NCBI GenBank assembly: GCA_038363925.1
Contig: JAQQWL010000002.1
Coordinates: 3,844,001-3,908,000, forward strand
Direction: 5' to 3'
DNA from: Apiospora phragmitis
Taxonomy: Eukaryota; Ascomycota; Sordariomycetes; Amphisphaeriales; Apiosporaceae
Length of the DNA: 64,000 bases
Shown: piece by piece, positions 10,912 to 21,339 of the stretch
How the letters are laid out: each line of letters starts with the position of its first letter
Numbering within the stretch: the stretch's first letter is position 1
Position numbers and translations under genes: made by a program
The notes under the pieces: generated by a model
What the model was told of the DNA's origin: nothing
Databases searched by the model: none
What the model saw: only the letters and a program-made list of their open reading frames with translations

Positions 10912-13339
10912 CTAGGCCTCCATCTTCAACTTGCCTGCTCTCAGGCTAGTCAAATCATCCTGCTTCAAAGAAAACACGGGTCAGTACTTAAGTCAAGATA
11001 TTATATGTACGTTTACAAGGGGGGCGGGAACGAGTAAAGAAAAAAAGCTTACCTCTGCTTTCCTCTTGCCCAAAACCGGTTCTGGCGTCCCCCGACCGCC
11101 GCCGCCATACCGGACCGCGGCGGCGGTGCTGCTGCCACCCGTGGCCTCGTGGTGGCAGCTGGCGTGGTAGATGCGGTCGCCGACCTCGAGGGCGTCCTCC
11201 CAGACCCACTCCTCGTCGAGGTAGACCTGCTTAAACTTCTCCTGGCAGATGGGGCAGACGCTGTTGAGCAGCACGGGGTCGTCGGGGACGGGGATGTACC
11301 GCATCTTGGGCGCCTTGGCGACGGAGCCGCCCTGGGTCGCGTTGGCCTGGGCCGTCGGGACGCCGCCGATGACGTCGACCGTCTCGCGCGTGCTGAGCCA
11401 GTCGTGCTCGTCGACGAGCCAGCCGCGGTTCTGGCCCGCCTTGTCGGCCTCGGCGATGCGCTGGTTCACCTTGAAGTGCCAGTCCATGTGGGCCGTCTTC
11501 TTCTGCTTGCCCTCGGCGTCGTTCTTGAACCGGCGGCCGCACTGGGTACACTGTGTCCCGAGCGACTCGAACACGAACGGGATGAGATGGGGTCGGAACC
11601 TATATTTCTTTGGCATCAGTGATTTGTGATATATGTGATAGCTGGCTGGCCATGTAGTAGAAAAGGGGGTAGGTAGGTAGGTAGGTAGGTAGGCAACATA
11701 CTGTTTCAACGAAGAGGCCGTGAAGGCGATATCGCTTGTCATATTTTCCACGGTTGGAGGCCCTGATACCGCGGGTCTGGGAAGAGGAAAAGGCAGCGAC
11801 GGCATAGATGGTATATGGTTAGGGGTGGGTGTACCGCCGCTTGCAGGGCCTGTCGAGGGCGGAGGAATCATGCCGGCTTTCCGCAACATTTCCATCAGTG
11901 ATAATGCATCGGAAGGCGCAGGAGCTGCGGGCTTCGGAAGCTCAACCCTCTGAGGCGGGGGTGAACGTAAAGCCATCGTTGCAGGGGGAGGCTGAGGTGT
12001 AGATGCTTGTGGTGTGGCAGAACTTCTTGCCAACAGAGCCGCCAGAGCACCGGAACCCAGTAGAGAGTCTATGGAAACCTTCGGCGCTGCTGGAGGAGCT
12101 GAAGGAGGAGGAGCTACTGCTACGGCTGATGCTATAGGTACAGGTGTAGGGGTTTGGGCAGGAGTTGCCCTTATAGTCACAGCAAGTTCAGCAATGCGAT
12201 TCTTTATGAGCACTAATTGATCCTGCGGCAAGTTCTGGGTTTGAAGAATACTTTGCAAATCCAAGAGCGCCTTCAGTCTTGTTTGTATGCTAGGATCATG
12301 TGGGTTGCGTGCAAATTCAGCTTTAGAGGCTGCGATGAGCTGCTGAATGTCATTATTCAAAGCATCTACGCTGATTCCGGGCTGTGGCATTCCAAAGCCT
12401 CCAGGATACGGCGGATGGAAGGCAGACGTGCTTGCACTTGGCTGAGGTGTCGAGCGTGTTGGCATGGAGATGTTCTGGATGGGCGAGTTAGTGTAGGGCC
12501 GCGGCTTATATGGGCGACAATAACTTACCTGGTGCTGGGGATATTGGCCAGTCGCTTGTGCCGGAGGTCCAAACGGACCGGCCCCATTTGAGTGGTTCCC
12601 AGGATAACCACTGGCTTGTGACGATGGCCGAACGTTAGGCGGAGTGGGTGTATTCCGGTATGGCACGGATGGCTGCTGAGGCATGGGCCTTCCGCGGCCT
12701 AAAAGCTGCTGCTCGTTTCGATAATGCTGTTGCTGAGCCGCCATGGCCGAGGTTCTAGCTTTGATCAAGGCATTCTCGATAGGGCGCGTCACATCCGGCG
12801 GAAATACCGGACGGGTATCGATGGAACCCGGGATAGGCTCTTTCCAGGTCTTGAGCATCTCGTCCATCTTCCTCCGGGTAGGCATATCCACGGAGGCATA
12901 GGCGTCCATGTATGTTTCGAACAGCCTCTTGCCAAAGAACAGGGTATAGGGTGTTCCCACGTTCTTGATAATGGAGTCGAGTACATATAGCGAAGGCAGC
13001 TTCTTGTGCGATGCGACCTGTTTAGACTGGTAAGCAGTTGTACATGGAGGAATTCTCAAAGTAACAGTTTGTCGACGTTCATAGGGCTCCAGGCTATTAG
13101 GCTGCTAGCAAATATTGGTGGTAGCAACAGTAGACAAATGAAAATCGCAAAAAATAGCAATTTCGACCTACCCTCTTGATGTGATTTTGTAACGTCTGCG
13201 CGATAGCAAGGGCATGCTCTGTGTTTTCTCTTGCGATCATGGTCAAATTCTGAATATCATATCGGTTATTCACCTGGAGATCCTCGAGGGCTTCGCGAAA
13301 ATCCTCGGCGAAGTGCTCGGATTCCTGATACGACGCCAT
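10912..13339 (-). CDS. PCF11: Pcf11-like mRNA 3'-end cleavage and transcription-termination factor
   Basis: Nuclear subunit of cleavage factor IA that binds the RNA polymerase II CTD and acts in 3'-end cleavage and termination. Five exons: 13172-13339, 12529-13017, 11702-12474, 11053-11599 and 10912-10959, about 674 residues. All junctions keep frame with consensus donors. Residues 1-130 are the CTD-interacting domain (DFREALEDLQVN, NHIKRVASHKKLPSLYVLDSIIKNVG, RRKMDEMLKTWKEPIPGS). A long Pro/Gln/Ser-rich middle follows. The C-terminal half has a Clp1/RNA15-interaction-type region with two zinc elements: CTQCGRRF...HMDWHF and CPICQEKF...HASCHHEA. Three introns are open in frame or nearly so (54 and 102 bases), so a naive long frame over-reads them. 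The 102-base intron carries a TAGG repeat. Confidence in identity is high. Confidence 0.93.
11670..11693. repeat. (TAGG)6 tetranucleotide tract in a PCF11 intron
   Basis: Six TAGG units lie inside the third intron of the PCF11 gene, just downstream of its donor. In the transcript the tract reads CCTA repeats. Confidence 0.92.
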
Positions 13340-15366
13340 GTTGATGGCTAAGTGTTGCGTACGACAGACAAGTCCCTCTGCTTCCCCGAAATTGTGTTAG
13401 GGAGTGGTAGTGGTAATGATGATGACGAGAGAAAAAGTCTGTAGACGAGCTGCGCAGAGTTTGTCGCCCAGATTTTGTTTTTTTTTTCGTCTTTTTCTTT
13501 AGAGTGTTTGCACAATGAGGAGAACAAGTGCGTCAATTGACAATTATCACAATGGCCCGGCTTCACCCTTCTAGAAGGGTCTCTTCATCAAGGATACGGA
13601 GATGTGTAATTCTGGATCTTGGTTCATTCCCACGATACAGATTTGCACTCCTCTGCCAGACTCGACTTTTCTGCGAGAAAGGTAGCCTCGAAAAAAACAG
13701 AGACCACCTCTCCAGGTTTGTATCTTCCCACCGAAATCGTCCCAACCTGAGCTACAGATGACCACTACGCCGGCAGGCGTACTTGCCTGGAATGGATGGT
13801 GATCTCTTGATCAGTTCAAGCTTGTTGTTTTCTACGAGCCAGCGGGCGGGTGGACGAGGGCGCGCGTGACGTGACTTTGGCTTGGTGGTGTGATGGTAAC
13901 GAATGAGAAAGCGTCGCGGGTGGTCGTCGGAGGGGGCGCGAAGTTGTGGTTAACGAAACCTCGATGTTGTATTCATTTAGGGACAGAGTGTCAAGCAGGC
14001 GGTTGGAAGCGAAAGAGCGCAGAGCTTGGGTTTTGGGGGGCTCGGAGGTTGGATGGGGTTGGGGTGTTCTTGTTTTGTTCTTAAAAGCTTTGCTTTGTTG
14101 CTCGGCTGGAAGGACGGAGATGCCTTTGCCCTTTGCGAGACACAGTCTTGTCAGCTTTGGGGGATGGATGCGCTGCTAACCAAGTCGGGATCTAGCCTAA
14201 TCCTAATCTGCTAAACCTTGGCCCACGCACGTACCACATGTATCCATTCAGTATGATCAGCCCGCCCTTGTTCCGCTTACTCATTATGTACATATCATAT
14301 CCCTAGCATGGACACAATCATCCCTTTCACCAACAAGGGAAGACGTTCTATGACTGGACTTCTTTATAGGAGCATTGAATACAAGCCTTTGGAGGGCAGG
14401 AGCCTTGGATTGTTGACGTGTGCCATATCAAGATATGATTAGTTACAATGAGTTGGTACAGATGGGAAAACACTCCTCCAGGCAACCATTTCGCCAAACC
14501 GCCTAATTAGTATTATGGCTTTTATATATCGTTCGTATATTACAAGAGATTACGTATACTTACTTAACTAATGAACCAAGTGCTCTGCATCATGAGACTT
14601 GCGAAATGCCCAAACCTTCATTTCATCATGTAGTGACGACGTCTGGTGAGAAAGATATACTGCCTTGCTTTGAATTAACATGACATGACCCCTTCCTTGG
14701 CCGCAGTATAAAAACTTGCGCCATCCAGTACCGAGACTCGATTGAACCAAAATCGGCAATAACGAAACAGACTGCTAAGCCAACTGCACACAATATGGCC
14801 CCGAATACACAGCGAAAACCCGGGATTACGACGACACCGACCCGGGTTTCAGCTCTACGAGGAGCGTCAATTGGTTCAGGAATAGGCCGAGGATACTAAG
14901 GTCGATGAATACCATTGAGGAAAAAGAGAGGGCCCAACGCAATGCTTACTCTTGCTTGTCTTCTCGATACATACCGTGAATATTGTAGGAGTTGATAAAT
15001 CCAAGTTCTCCTCGTCACGGGCAAGATACCCAAGACTTGCAAGTTGGTCAGTCGAGCAGATGGATATGCTACATGTGTTACGTCTTGACCATATGACTTG
15101 AGAGAGCCGGTATCCACACACACACAACCGGACACTGGGGATACAATGTAGGGATCGACCAGCATGCTGAAGTGAACAAAGCTTTAATTTCAAGGCGCGT
15201 TAAGATGCGCTGATCATATGTAGAAAGAAACCTAATCTCTCAAAAAACTCCAGGGTATATATATACCACGTGCAAAGCAAAGCCACCAACGCCGCCACCT
15301 TTCCGCCCTTTTTTTCGTAGATTAATTGCATATCATGCGCTCTCGACCAATTTATCGTTTCCACAC
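13340..15366. other. Spacer between PCF11 promoter and 3' end of a membrane-protein gene
   Basis: No supported gene in 2 kb. The first 400 bases are the PCF11 promoter/leader, with a T-run near 13479-13487. Further on there is a TATAAAA element at 14706 and a 34-codon open frame starting with ATG 14795, inside which lies a 9-base inverted repeat (14816-14824 with 14841-14849). A 14-base AT palindrome sits at 15254-15267. Confidence 0.5.
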
Positions 15367-16320
15367 TTAGATCTGGGAGAACTGATCGACGTTGGAGGCA
15401 AGGGAATAACGATTGCCACTGGGTTGTCGCAGGTGATTAGGGTTACTGGGGTGCCGTCCGTGGATTGGGTGGAGCGCCGAAGGAGGACGCTGCAGACCGG
15501 GGATGACGGGCGAGGACCGGCTGGGCACGGGATCGTCAATCACCTCCTCGCCTTTCTCGAGGTCGGGCTGAAAAGGCATGGGTCGGCTGATCTTGGGCTT
15601 CTTATTGCCCCTGTTCCAGAACGACCTACCCTTCTCCTTTCTCACCGACGCGCTGCGGTGGCTCTCGTAGTCTTCCGAGTACGTATCGTAGGGGTCGGCC
15701 TTTCTGCTGCTGTATGTTTCTGTCGAGGTGACGGCACCGTTGCTTCGGAGCTCGCGAGCGGTCAAGCCGCCCTCGCCGCTGAAGAGCCACGACGTGACGA
15801 TGTTGACGATACCGAATGTGATGGCCAGGATGCCGCCGGCGAGGCAGAGTCGCCAGAAAGGCAGAGCCATGTGGCTGGGACCGTTGCGGGGGTCGCTGAG
15901 CCTGCCGAGGGTGTGGCATCCCAAGATGACCATGGCCAAGCCAAACCACTTCAGGCCTCGATGAGGTCCGACTGCTGGCCAGTTCCGAGTATACCATGCT
16001 TGAATGAAGCCAATCGTCTTGAAGGAAGGAAGCTCCGAAACGGCGAGAAAGATGCAGATAACCAGGATGAAGAAAAGGGCGACGTCGTTAAAGAAGGTAA
16101 AGCCATCGGGCATCTTGGCCGGGATCATGAGGATCACGGACGAGGCCGCAATGAGCAAGAGAACCAAGATGTTCAGGGAGCGAATGACATTGAGGATGAT
16201 GTAGGCCGAGCCCTTGACGCTCGACGAGCGGTCAACGTTGAACATGGTGAGAAGCTGATCGAGCTTAGTAGTTGTGTCTCTGGGCTCGAATTTATCAGTG
16301 GTCCGGTTCGTGCTAGCCAT
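15367..16320 (-). CDS. Fungal four-helix integral membrane protein of unknown function
   Basis: Single-exon 317-codon gene. Four hydrophobic segments are visible at about residues 38-66 (around LNILVLLLIAASSVILMI), 74-97 (FFILVICIFLAVSEL), 122-141 (GLAMVILGCHTLGRL) and 152-180 (LAGGILAITFGIVNIVTSWLF). A conserved-looking stretch FKTIGFIQAWYTRNWPAVGPHRGLKWFG lies between helices 2 and 3 and is typical of a widespread uncharacterised ascomycete membrane family. Residues from about 181 form a polar, Ser/Arg/Pro-rich, probably cytosolic tail with possible phosphosites (SRKADPYDTYSEDYESHRSAS). The start at 16320 (MASTNRTTDK) lies in a good CTAGCC-ATGG-like setting. I do not assign a function. Confidence 0.85.
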   Translation of the reverse strand: MASTNRTTDKFEPRDTTTKLDQLLTMFNVDRSSSVKGSAYIILNVIRSLNILVLLLIAASSVILMIPAKMPDGFTFFNDVALFFILVICIFLAVSELPSFKTIGFIQAWYTRNWPAVGPHRGLKWFGLAMVILGCHTLGRLSDPRNGPSHMALPFWRLCLAGGILAITFGIVNIVTSWLFSGEGGLTARELRSNGAVTSTETYSSRKADPYDTYSEDYESHRSASVRKEKGRSFWNRGNKKPKISRPMPFQPDLEKGEEVIDDPVPSRSSPVIPGLQRPPSALHPIHGRHPSNPNHLRQPSGNRYSLASNVDQFSQI

Positions 16321-18384
16321 GTATATGAGTTTCTGGGTAAACCAACGGGGATAACTGCCTGCAGTTGCTGAAGAGGGTGTGGAAAGTTTGCACGCCTGAT
16401 GAAAACGCTGGGCTTCCGGGGAAAGTCGACTATCTGGCTCGCAGATCCGTTGCTGAACTGGCGTATAAATAAAATAGATGGAGGATGTAAAAAAGAACGT
16501 GAGGAACTGTAGTAGGTAGTTTGGTATGAAGGAAAGATGGTGTATACAAGGAAGTCGATTTCACCAGTGAGACTTATAGGGAAGTGAACAAGAAAGACAT
16601 GCCAAGGCAATGTCATTATGATTGTCTCCCTGGGAACAATGAAGCTATCGCGGCTCAGAGCGAGGAAACAAGGAGGATCTTGATGAACCGGCGGCCCTCG
16701 CTGTTTTAAAGAGAATAAAGAAGCTCCATCGAATAGACTCGGTGGAGATTCGGCCTAGACGATGAACAATCCAATCCTGGACGAACACACCTGTGGCACC
16801 CTCGAGCCCGAGCCAGGGGGAGCTTTCTAAAAAAGAAGTCCGGCAGTCCGGCTTGGTGAACCCGTTTCAATAGGACAATGTTTCGACGGGACCAGTTGTT
16901 TCCAGCCAATGAATCTTGCCGCCCGAGGCCGAATGAAGACCGTCGAGGGTAACTCGCAGGTCAAGAGGAGCCAGAGCGCATGTTTCTGGCTTCAAGCAGG
17001 CGCTCCCTTACCGTCGTTCGGGTACCATTCCCTCGTTACTCCGTGTCGAGAAGGTGGCCATAGTGTGTGGCGGCGGCTGCGTTAGGTTCTTACAAGTTAA
17101 TCTATTCGCCATGACAATCATCTTTTGCCCCGTAGACCCTGAATGGTTAGCAGATTGTGCGGAGGAACGCATGAGATGATAGCGGAGGCTCTGAGTTGGC
17201 GCGAGCCGCCTCGTCCAATCGTGCTCGGGCCCGTTGCAGGCTTGATGCCAAGGCATTTCGCGAGGACTAGTCGGTTGACCTTCGATTGGCTATTGAGGCA
17301 AGCAACCTCAACGACTTTTGTTTCAGCATTTCTTAGATTATGGCCAGTCCCACCAGGGCTCCCTCGAACCCAGAAAGAAGCAATCGACTGTACTGGTTGA
17401 TGACCAGACCTGAGATGCAGCAGAGAAAGCCGTGTAACCTACAGACCTATTATTTGACGAAGGAACACCCTGCTGGTGAGCTTGACGAGACCGGGATTTG
17501 TTACAAGTGTATTACACGAACGGGAGTTATGGCAAGTCGATTGAACCCAACATCCGTATGGTGCGGAAGGACATCAGATATGTCTTTCTGATATGTCGCA
17601 TTGAGTAAAGTAGAAACGTCCTACAGATGTGGATGCTCCTTCATTAATCAAGTACTTGGATCAATGCTCGCCACACCACAGTTCTGAGAATGCAAGACTG
17701 TAACGCCTCTCGCCCCTTCAAATCTACTCAAGAATGAACAACCAACATCATGTTTGTTCTGACGGGGTAGCAAACGCAGCGCTTCACGTTCATAACATTG
17801 GTCTCGTCTGCTCAATACGTGTAGCAAATTTGCCTGCCTACACATTGTAGATTGCAGTCTGCAGTACAGCACTCAGCAAGACTTGATTCATTCCTAACCC
17901 GGAGGCCTGTAGTGTGCTTAGGCGCTTTGGGCCTAGGCCTACCGAGACCACTTACACTGGAGAAACGTGCGCGACCGCGCTTAAGATCCCATAGCCCAAG
18001 GAAGGTGCTCAGGCGGTTAAAAACCGCCTGCCTCCCCCGCCTCGCCCCAGAAGAAAGTGCAAAAGAAAAAGAAGAAAATTGATTGGTTGCGGCGGCAGCA
18101 GCCCATAGACTTCCATAGAAGCAATCGATTTTCCCAGCACAGCCTCAAAAGACCATCCCCCTTTCCGATCCGATCTGACGACCAGACGGTCTGACCGATT
18201 TTATCTTTCGTTCCTAACCAACGAAACCTTAACGAACTAAAGAAAGAAACCTCCAGAAGAAAAGGGCCCTGTGATTTCTACCCCGCCGCACCGCTCCGAT
18301 TACTATTCTCGTCTGCTTTGGAGAGCGCTTAGCATTGCAGCAACGCAAGTATCTATTCTGTCCTAGCACTACAAACCAGAAAAC
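16321..18384. other. Spacer between membrane-protein promoter and SERF-like gene
   Basis: No supported gene in about 2 kb. It includes the promoter of the minus-strand membrane-protein gene and, from about 17.9 kb, the promoter of the SERF-like gene. A perfect 9-base hairpin lies at 18010-18030. Open frames at 16173-16616, 17143-17400 and 18229-18561 show no family resemblance. Confidence 0.5.
18010..18030. promoter_or_regulatory. Perfect 9-bp palindrome with CGG-N7-CCG core
   Basis: Arms CAGGCGGTT and AACCGCCTG flank AAA, about 355 bases upstream of the SERF-like start codon. The embedded CGG(N7)CCG geometry is the kind of site fungal Zn2Cys6 regulators bind. A binding role is inference only. 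Confidence 0.45.
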
Positions 18385-18954
18385 ATGGCTCGCGGTAATC
18401 AGCGTGAGAAGGCGCGTGAGAAGAACCTCAAAACCCAAGCCGCACAGGTAGGTCTCACCCAAATTGGTGGTCTTGGCTTCTGTTTTCTTCTCTCTCTGTC
18501 TCTCTCTTTTCCGTTCTTTCTGTCTGCAATCCGGGGAACAACAGCCATCCGTTTTACACAACCGAGACAGCGAGACAACGCTCGCTGCAGGCTCCCGAGG
18601 ACAGGACAGGACATAGGCAGCCCTGTCCTTTTGCTAGACACATGCCAACCGTGCTAACCATGTGTGATTACTTGTTGACTTGCCTGGACTCTGGAGCATC
18701 ACTGACACGCCATTGGGGGACTACAGAAGTCAAAGAACTCAAAGACCGGCGCCGAAATGCAGCGTGACAAGGACAAGGTCGCAGAGCTGATGCGTCAGAA
18801 GCAGGCTGCCGGTAAGTTCCCACGCTATACTATACTTCCTCCCGCATAATCTGGAACGGCGATCCTCCTTCCTCGCCGTCTCTCGTTGACAAACCTCAAT
18901 ACTGATTCTGCGTTCTTATGTATAGCCGATGCGAAGAAGCAAACCGCGAAGTAA
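18385..18954 (+). CDS. SERF/4F5-family small basic protein
   Basis: 58-residue, highly charged protein in three exons: 18385-18447, 18727-18811 and 18926-18954. Donors are GTAGGT and GTAAGT, acceptors CAG and TAG; phases are 0 and 1. The N-terminus MARGNQREKAREKNLKTQ matches the SERF/4F5 signature (MARGNQRELARQKN type), followed by a Lys/Gln/Ala-rich helix ending DAKKQTAK. Family members are small disordered proteins reported to modulate amyloid aggregation and to bind nucleic acids; the physiological role in fungi is unclear. The 279-base first intron is long for this window and makes the gene easy to miss. Confidence 0.9.
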
Positions 18955-20219
18955 TACAGAACCGATACGATAGACACAAACCAAGTGCCCGGTGCCACTT
19001 GTGCTGCCCTGCCCGGATACACGGCGTTACGATTTTAACATGACTATAATTCCTACAGCGACAAGAGTCGAGACTGTGAGGGCGGGAAGTCTGAGAGGCA
19101 CCGGTATTCGGGGAAGCATCTTACTCTTTGCTGTTAATAAAGTTACACAATCTATCATCTTGTCGTTTCTCTCCGCAAAGGCTGTCCCAATTGCGAGCTT
19201 GATGAAATATTTTCTGCTCAACGCAAATAACTCAGAAGTTGATATTTTCGTATCGCTGACATCGTTCACATTGTTACTGCGCTTGCAGCTCCCGGGGAAT
19301 CCCCAGGGACAGGATGATAATGATCCAAGACAAGACCTAGTCAATATATTCGGTGACCTTGACAAGTCACGAAGCCCCCTTTATCATTATCCATACAGCG
19401 GAGATTGACCGAGGAAAGCATTAAGAGAGCGTCGTCCTCGTGAGGCTGCAGACTGGTACGAAAGTATGCATGGTTGCCGACCTACCCGAAATCCCTTTTC
19501 GTAGAGCCTAGTTCCAGAACACTCAAATTTTAAGCTACGTGGTCAGTCATATATCCATTTGTCTTCTTCCGCAGGCTCAGAATTGAAACAGAATGGCTTA
19601 TAACAACATAGACCAATGCCCCCCAAATGTGACCAGAAATGTGGCCAGTCAGTCAACCGTCACAGTTTGGAAGATGAGGCCGGGCCGGCCGCGCTTCCAG
19701 TCCTGGCACGTTTCAGGCCAGCAGGTAGGTAGTAGTTGAACCCTTGAACGAGTCAGCAAAGAGAAGAGATTGCAGAAAGAAGGCCGTGACTGCTCGAACA
19801 AATCACGTCGATAGAGGCCCAACCAACACCGAGAAGAGCCTCGTCAGTCAATGACATATTAATTGTAATTGTTTAGAAATAAAAACAGGAAATACGACCC
19901 AGTCATATAGGGGTGGGAGCTACCCATCTCTCCAGTACCTGTGGAGAGAAACTCAAGAAGCCCCCAACGCGGCTTCTATCGAGCGTAATATATAAAATGA
20001 GAAAACGTCAACGTTGCCCTTCGCCCCGTGTGAAGGGACTTCCTCTTGTCTAGTTATCGGACCACCATAATGTGCGTAAGTGTTTCAAGAAAGAAGAAAT
20101 AGCAGGATATCATTTCGTTATAGCCACGCCCCCCACTCATTCCCATAAAGAAAACCCTCCCCGATGCAAATACAAATATAGCTGCAGAATTAGGTATCGC
20201 ACATGAGAAGAGAGTACAT
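18955..20219. other. Convergent spacer between SERF-like gene and cupredoxin gene
   Basis: No supported gene. Overlapping frames at 18992-19408 (plus) and 19027-19365 (minus) probably lie in the SERF 3' UTR and show no recognisable domains. A GGCCGGGCCGGCC GC-rich patch lies at about 19680. Confidence 0.5.
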
Positions 20220-21339
20220 TTATGCCTCGGCCATCTCGGCGGGCATGCCACCAGGCATACCACCGAAGGCGCCAAGGCCTTGCGCGGCAACGGCAGGGAA
20301 CGAGCCCGGGGCACAGGACACGGCGCAGATGCACTGGCCAGAGCCGGGAGCGAGCTGGCCGACACCCTGGGTCATTCCGCCCGCAGCAGCACCACCGGTC
20401 GCGGGCGGCGCAGCACCGCCCTCCTTGGCGGGCGGCGGGGGAGCAGCGGCACCACCGGCAGGGGGAGGGGGAGGAGCGGTGCCGTTGGCGGCACCTCCAC
20501 CAACAATGGCGCTGGGCGCACCCATGCCCTTCTGAGCGATGGCCATGGACTGGAAGATGGCCTGGGACTTCTCGGCAGTGGGGTTGATCGAGAATGTCAT
20601 GCCTTTGCCACAGTGACCGGACTGTCTGCAGTAGAACCCTTTTTGATAACGGTCAGCAGCAGTTCGTATCTTGGGTAGTCAAGACTTGAGGGGTGGCAAC
20701 TTACAGAGAGGAGTCTCGACCATAACCTGCATAGCGACCTGGGGAGGAGGGTTGACGGTGTTGTTGGCGTTGGGCTGGAAGCCGGAGTCCATACCGCCGG
20801 GCATAGCGTCACAAGGCTTGTCGAAGGTGGACTGGGTAGCAGTGTGGTTCGCGGACATGAAGGTGAAGATAACCATATCACCCTTCTTGGCCTTGACCTC
20901 GGCGGGGGTATATACGAGACCAGCGGCGCCACCAACAATAACCTGCGGGATGTTAGCATCTAAAACGGGACTGCAAGAGCGGCTCGAGACAAGTACTTAC
21001 GGAGTGAGTGGCAGCGGCGGCAGGGGGCGCCGAGGCACCGGGAGGTGCACCGGCGGTCACGGTCTGGGTAACGGTGACTTGCTCGTTCATGGTGGTCGTG
21101 GCAGCGCCTCCACCGGGGTTGGCCCAGACCAGGATGATCTGTGTTACTGAACCGGCGTTGATGACGGCCGCGCCGCCCGCACCCGCCGCAGCGCCTAAGG
21201 CGCCACCGGCGAGAGCGCCACCTGCGGCACCCTTAGCAGCACCCTTGTGTTCCATCCTCCGCGCGGGGTAGACATTGTTGACGGCCTTTGCGAGAGCCAG
21301 GGGCGCGAGGGCCAGAGACAGAGCTGCTGAGAACTTCAT
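20220..21339 (-). CDS. Secreted cupredoxin-domain protein with Gly/Ala-rich N-terminus
   Basis: Predicted extracellular or wall-associated cupredoxin, about 331 residues. Exons are 21001-21339, 20705-20942 and 20220-20638; introns are 58 and 66 bases with GTAAGT donors, and the second uses an AAG acceptor. A signal peptide is visible (MKFSAALSLALAPLALAKA). After a Gly/Ala-rich stretch (about residues 33-60), the cupredoxin fold spans THSVIVGG...YTPAEVKAKKGDMVIFTFMSANHTATQSTFDKPC to WFYCRQSGHCGKGMTFSINP, giving a His-Cys-His-Met type-1 copper ligand set. The tail is Pro/Gly/Ala-rich with two further Cys (CICAVSC) and no clear GPI signal. Similar fungal extracellular serine-rich/cupredoxin proteins are often abundant in cell-wall or infection-related secretomes; the specific role is unknown. 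Confidence 0.88.

Noticed and set aside
15424..16371. 315-codon plus-strand open frame
   Set aside because: Opposite the four-helix membrane protein, whose minus-strand frame has true transmembrane segments and a sensible start; the plus frame is compositionally odd.
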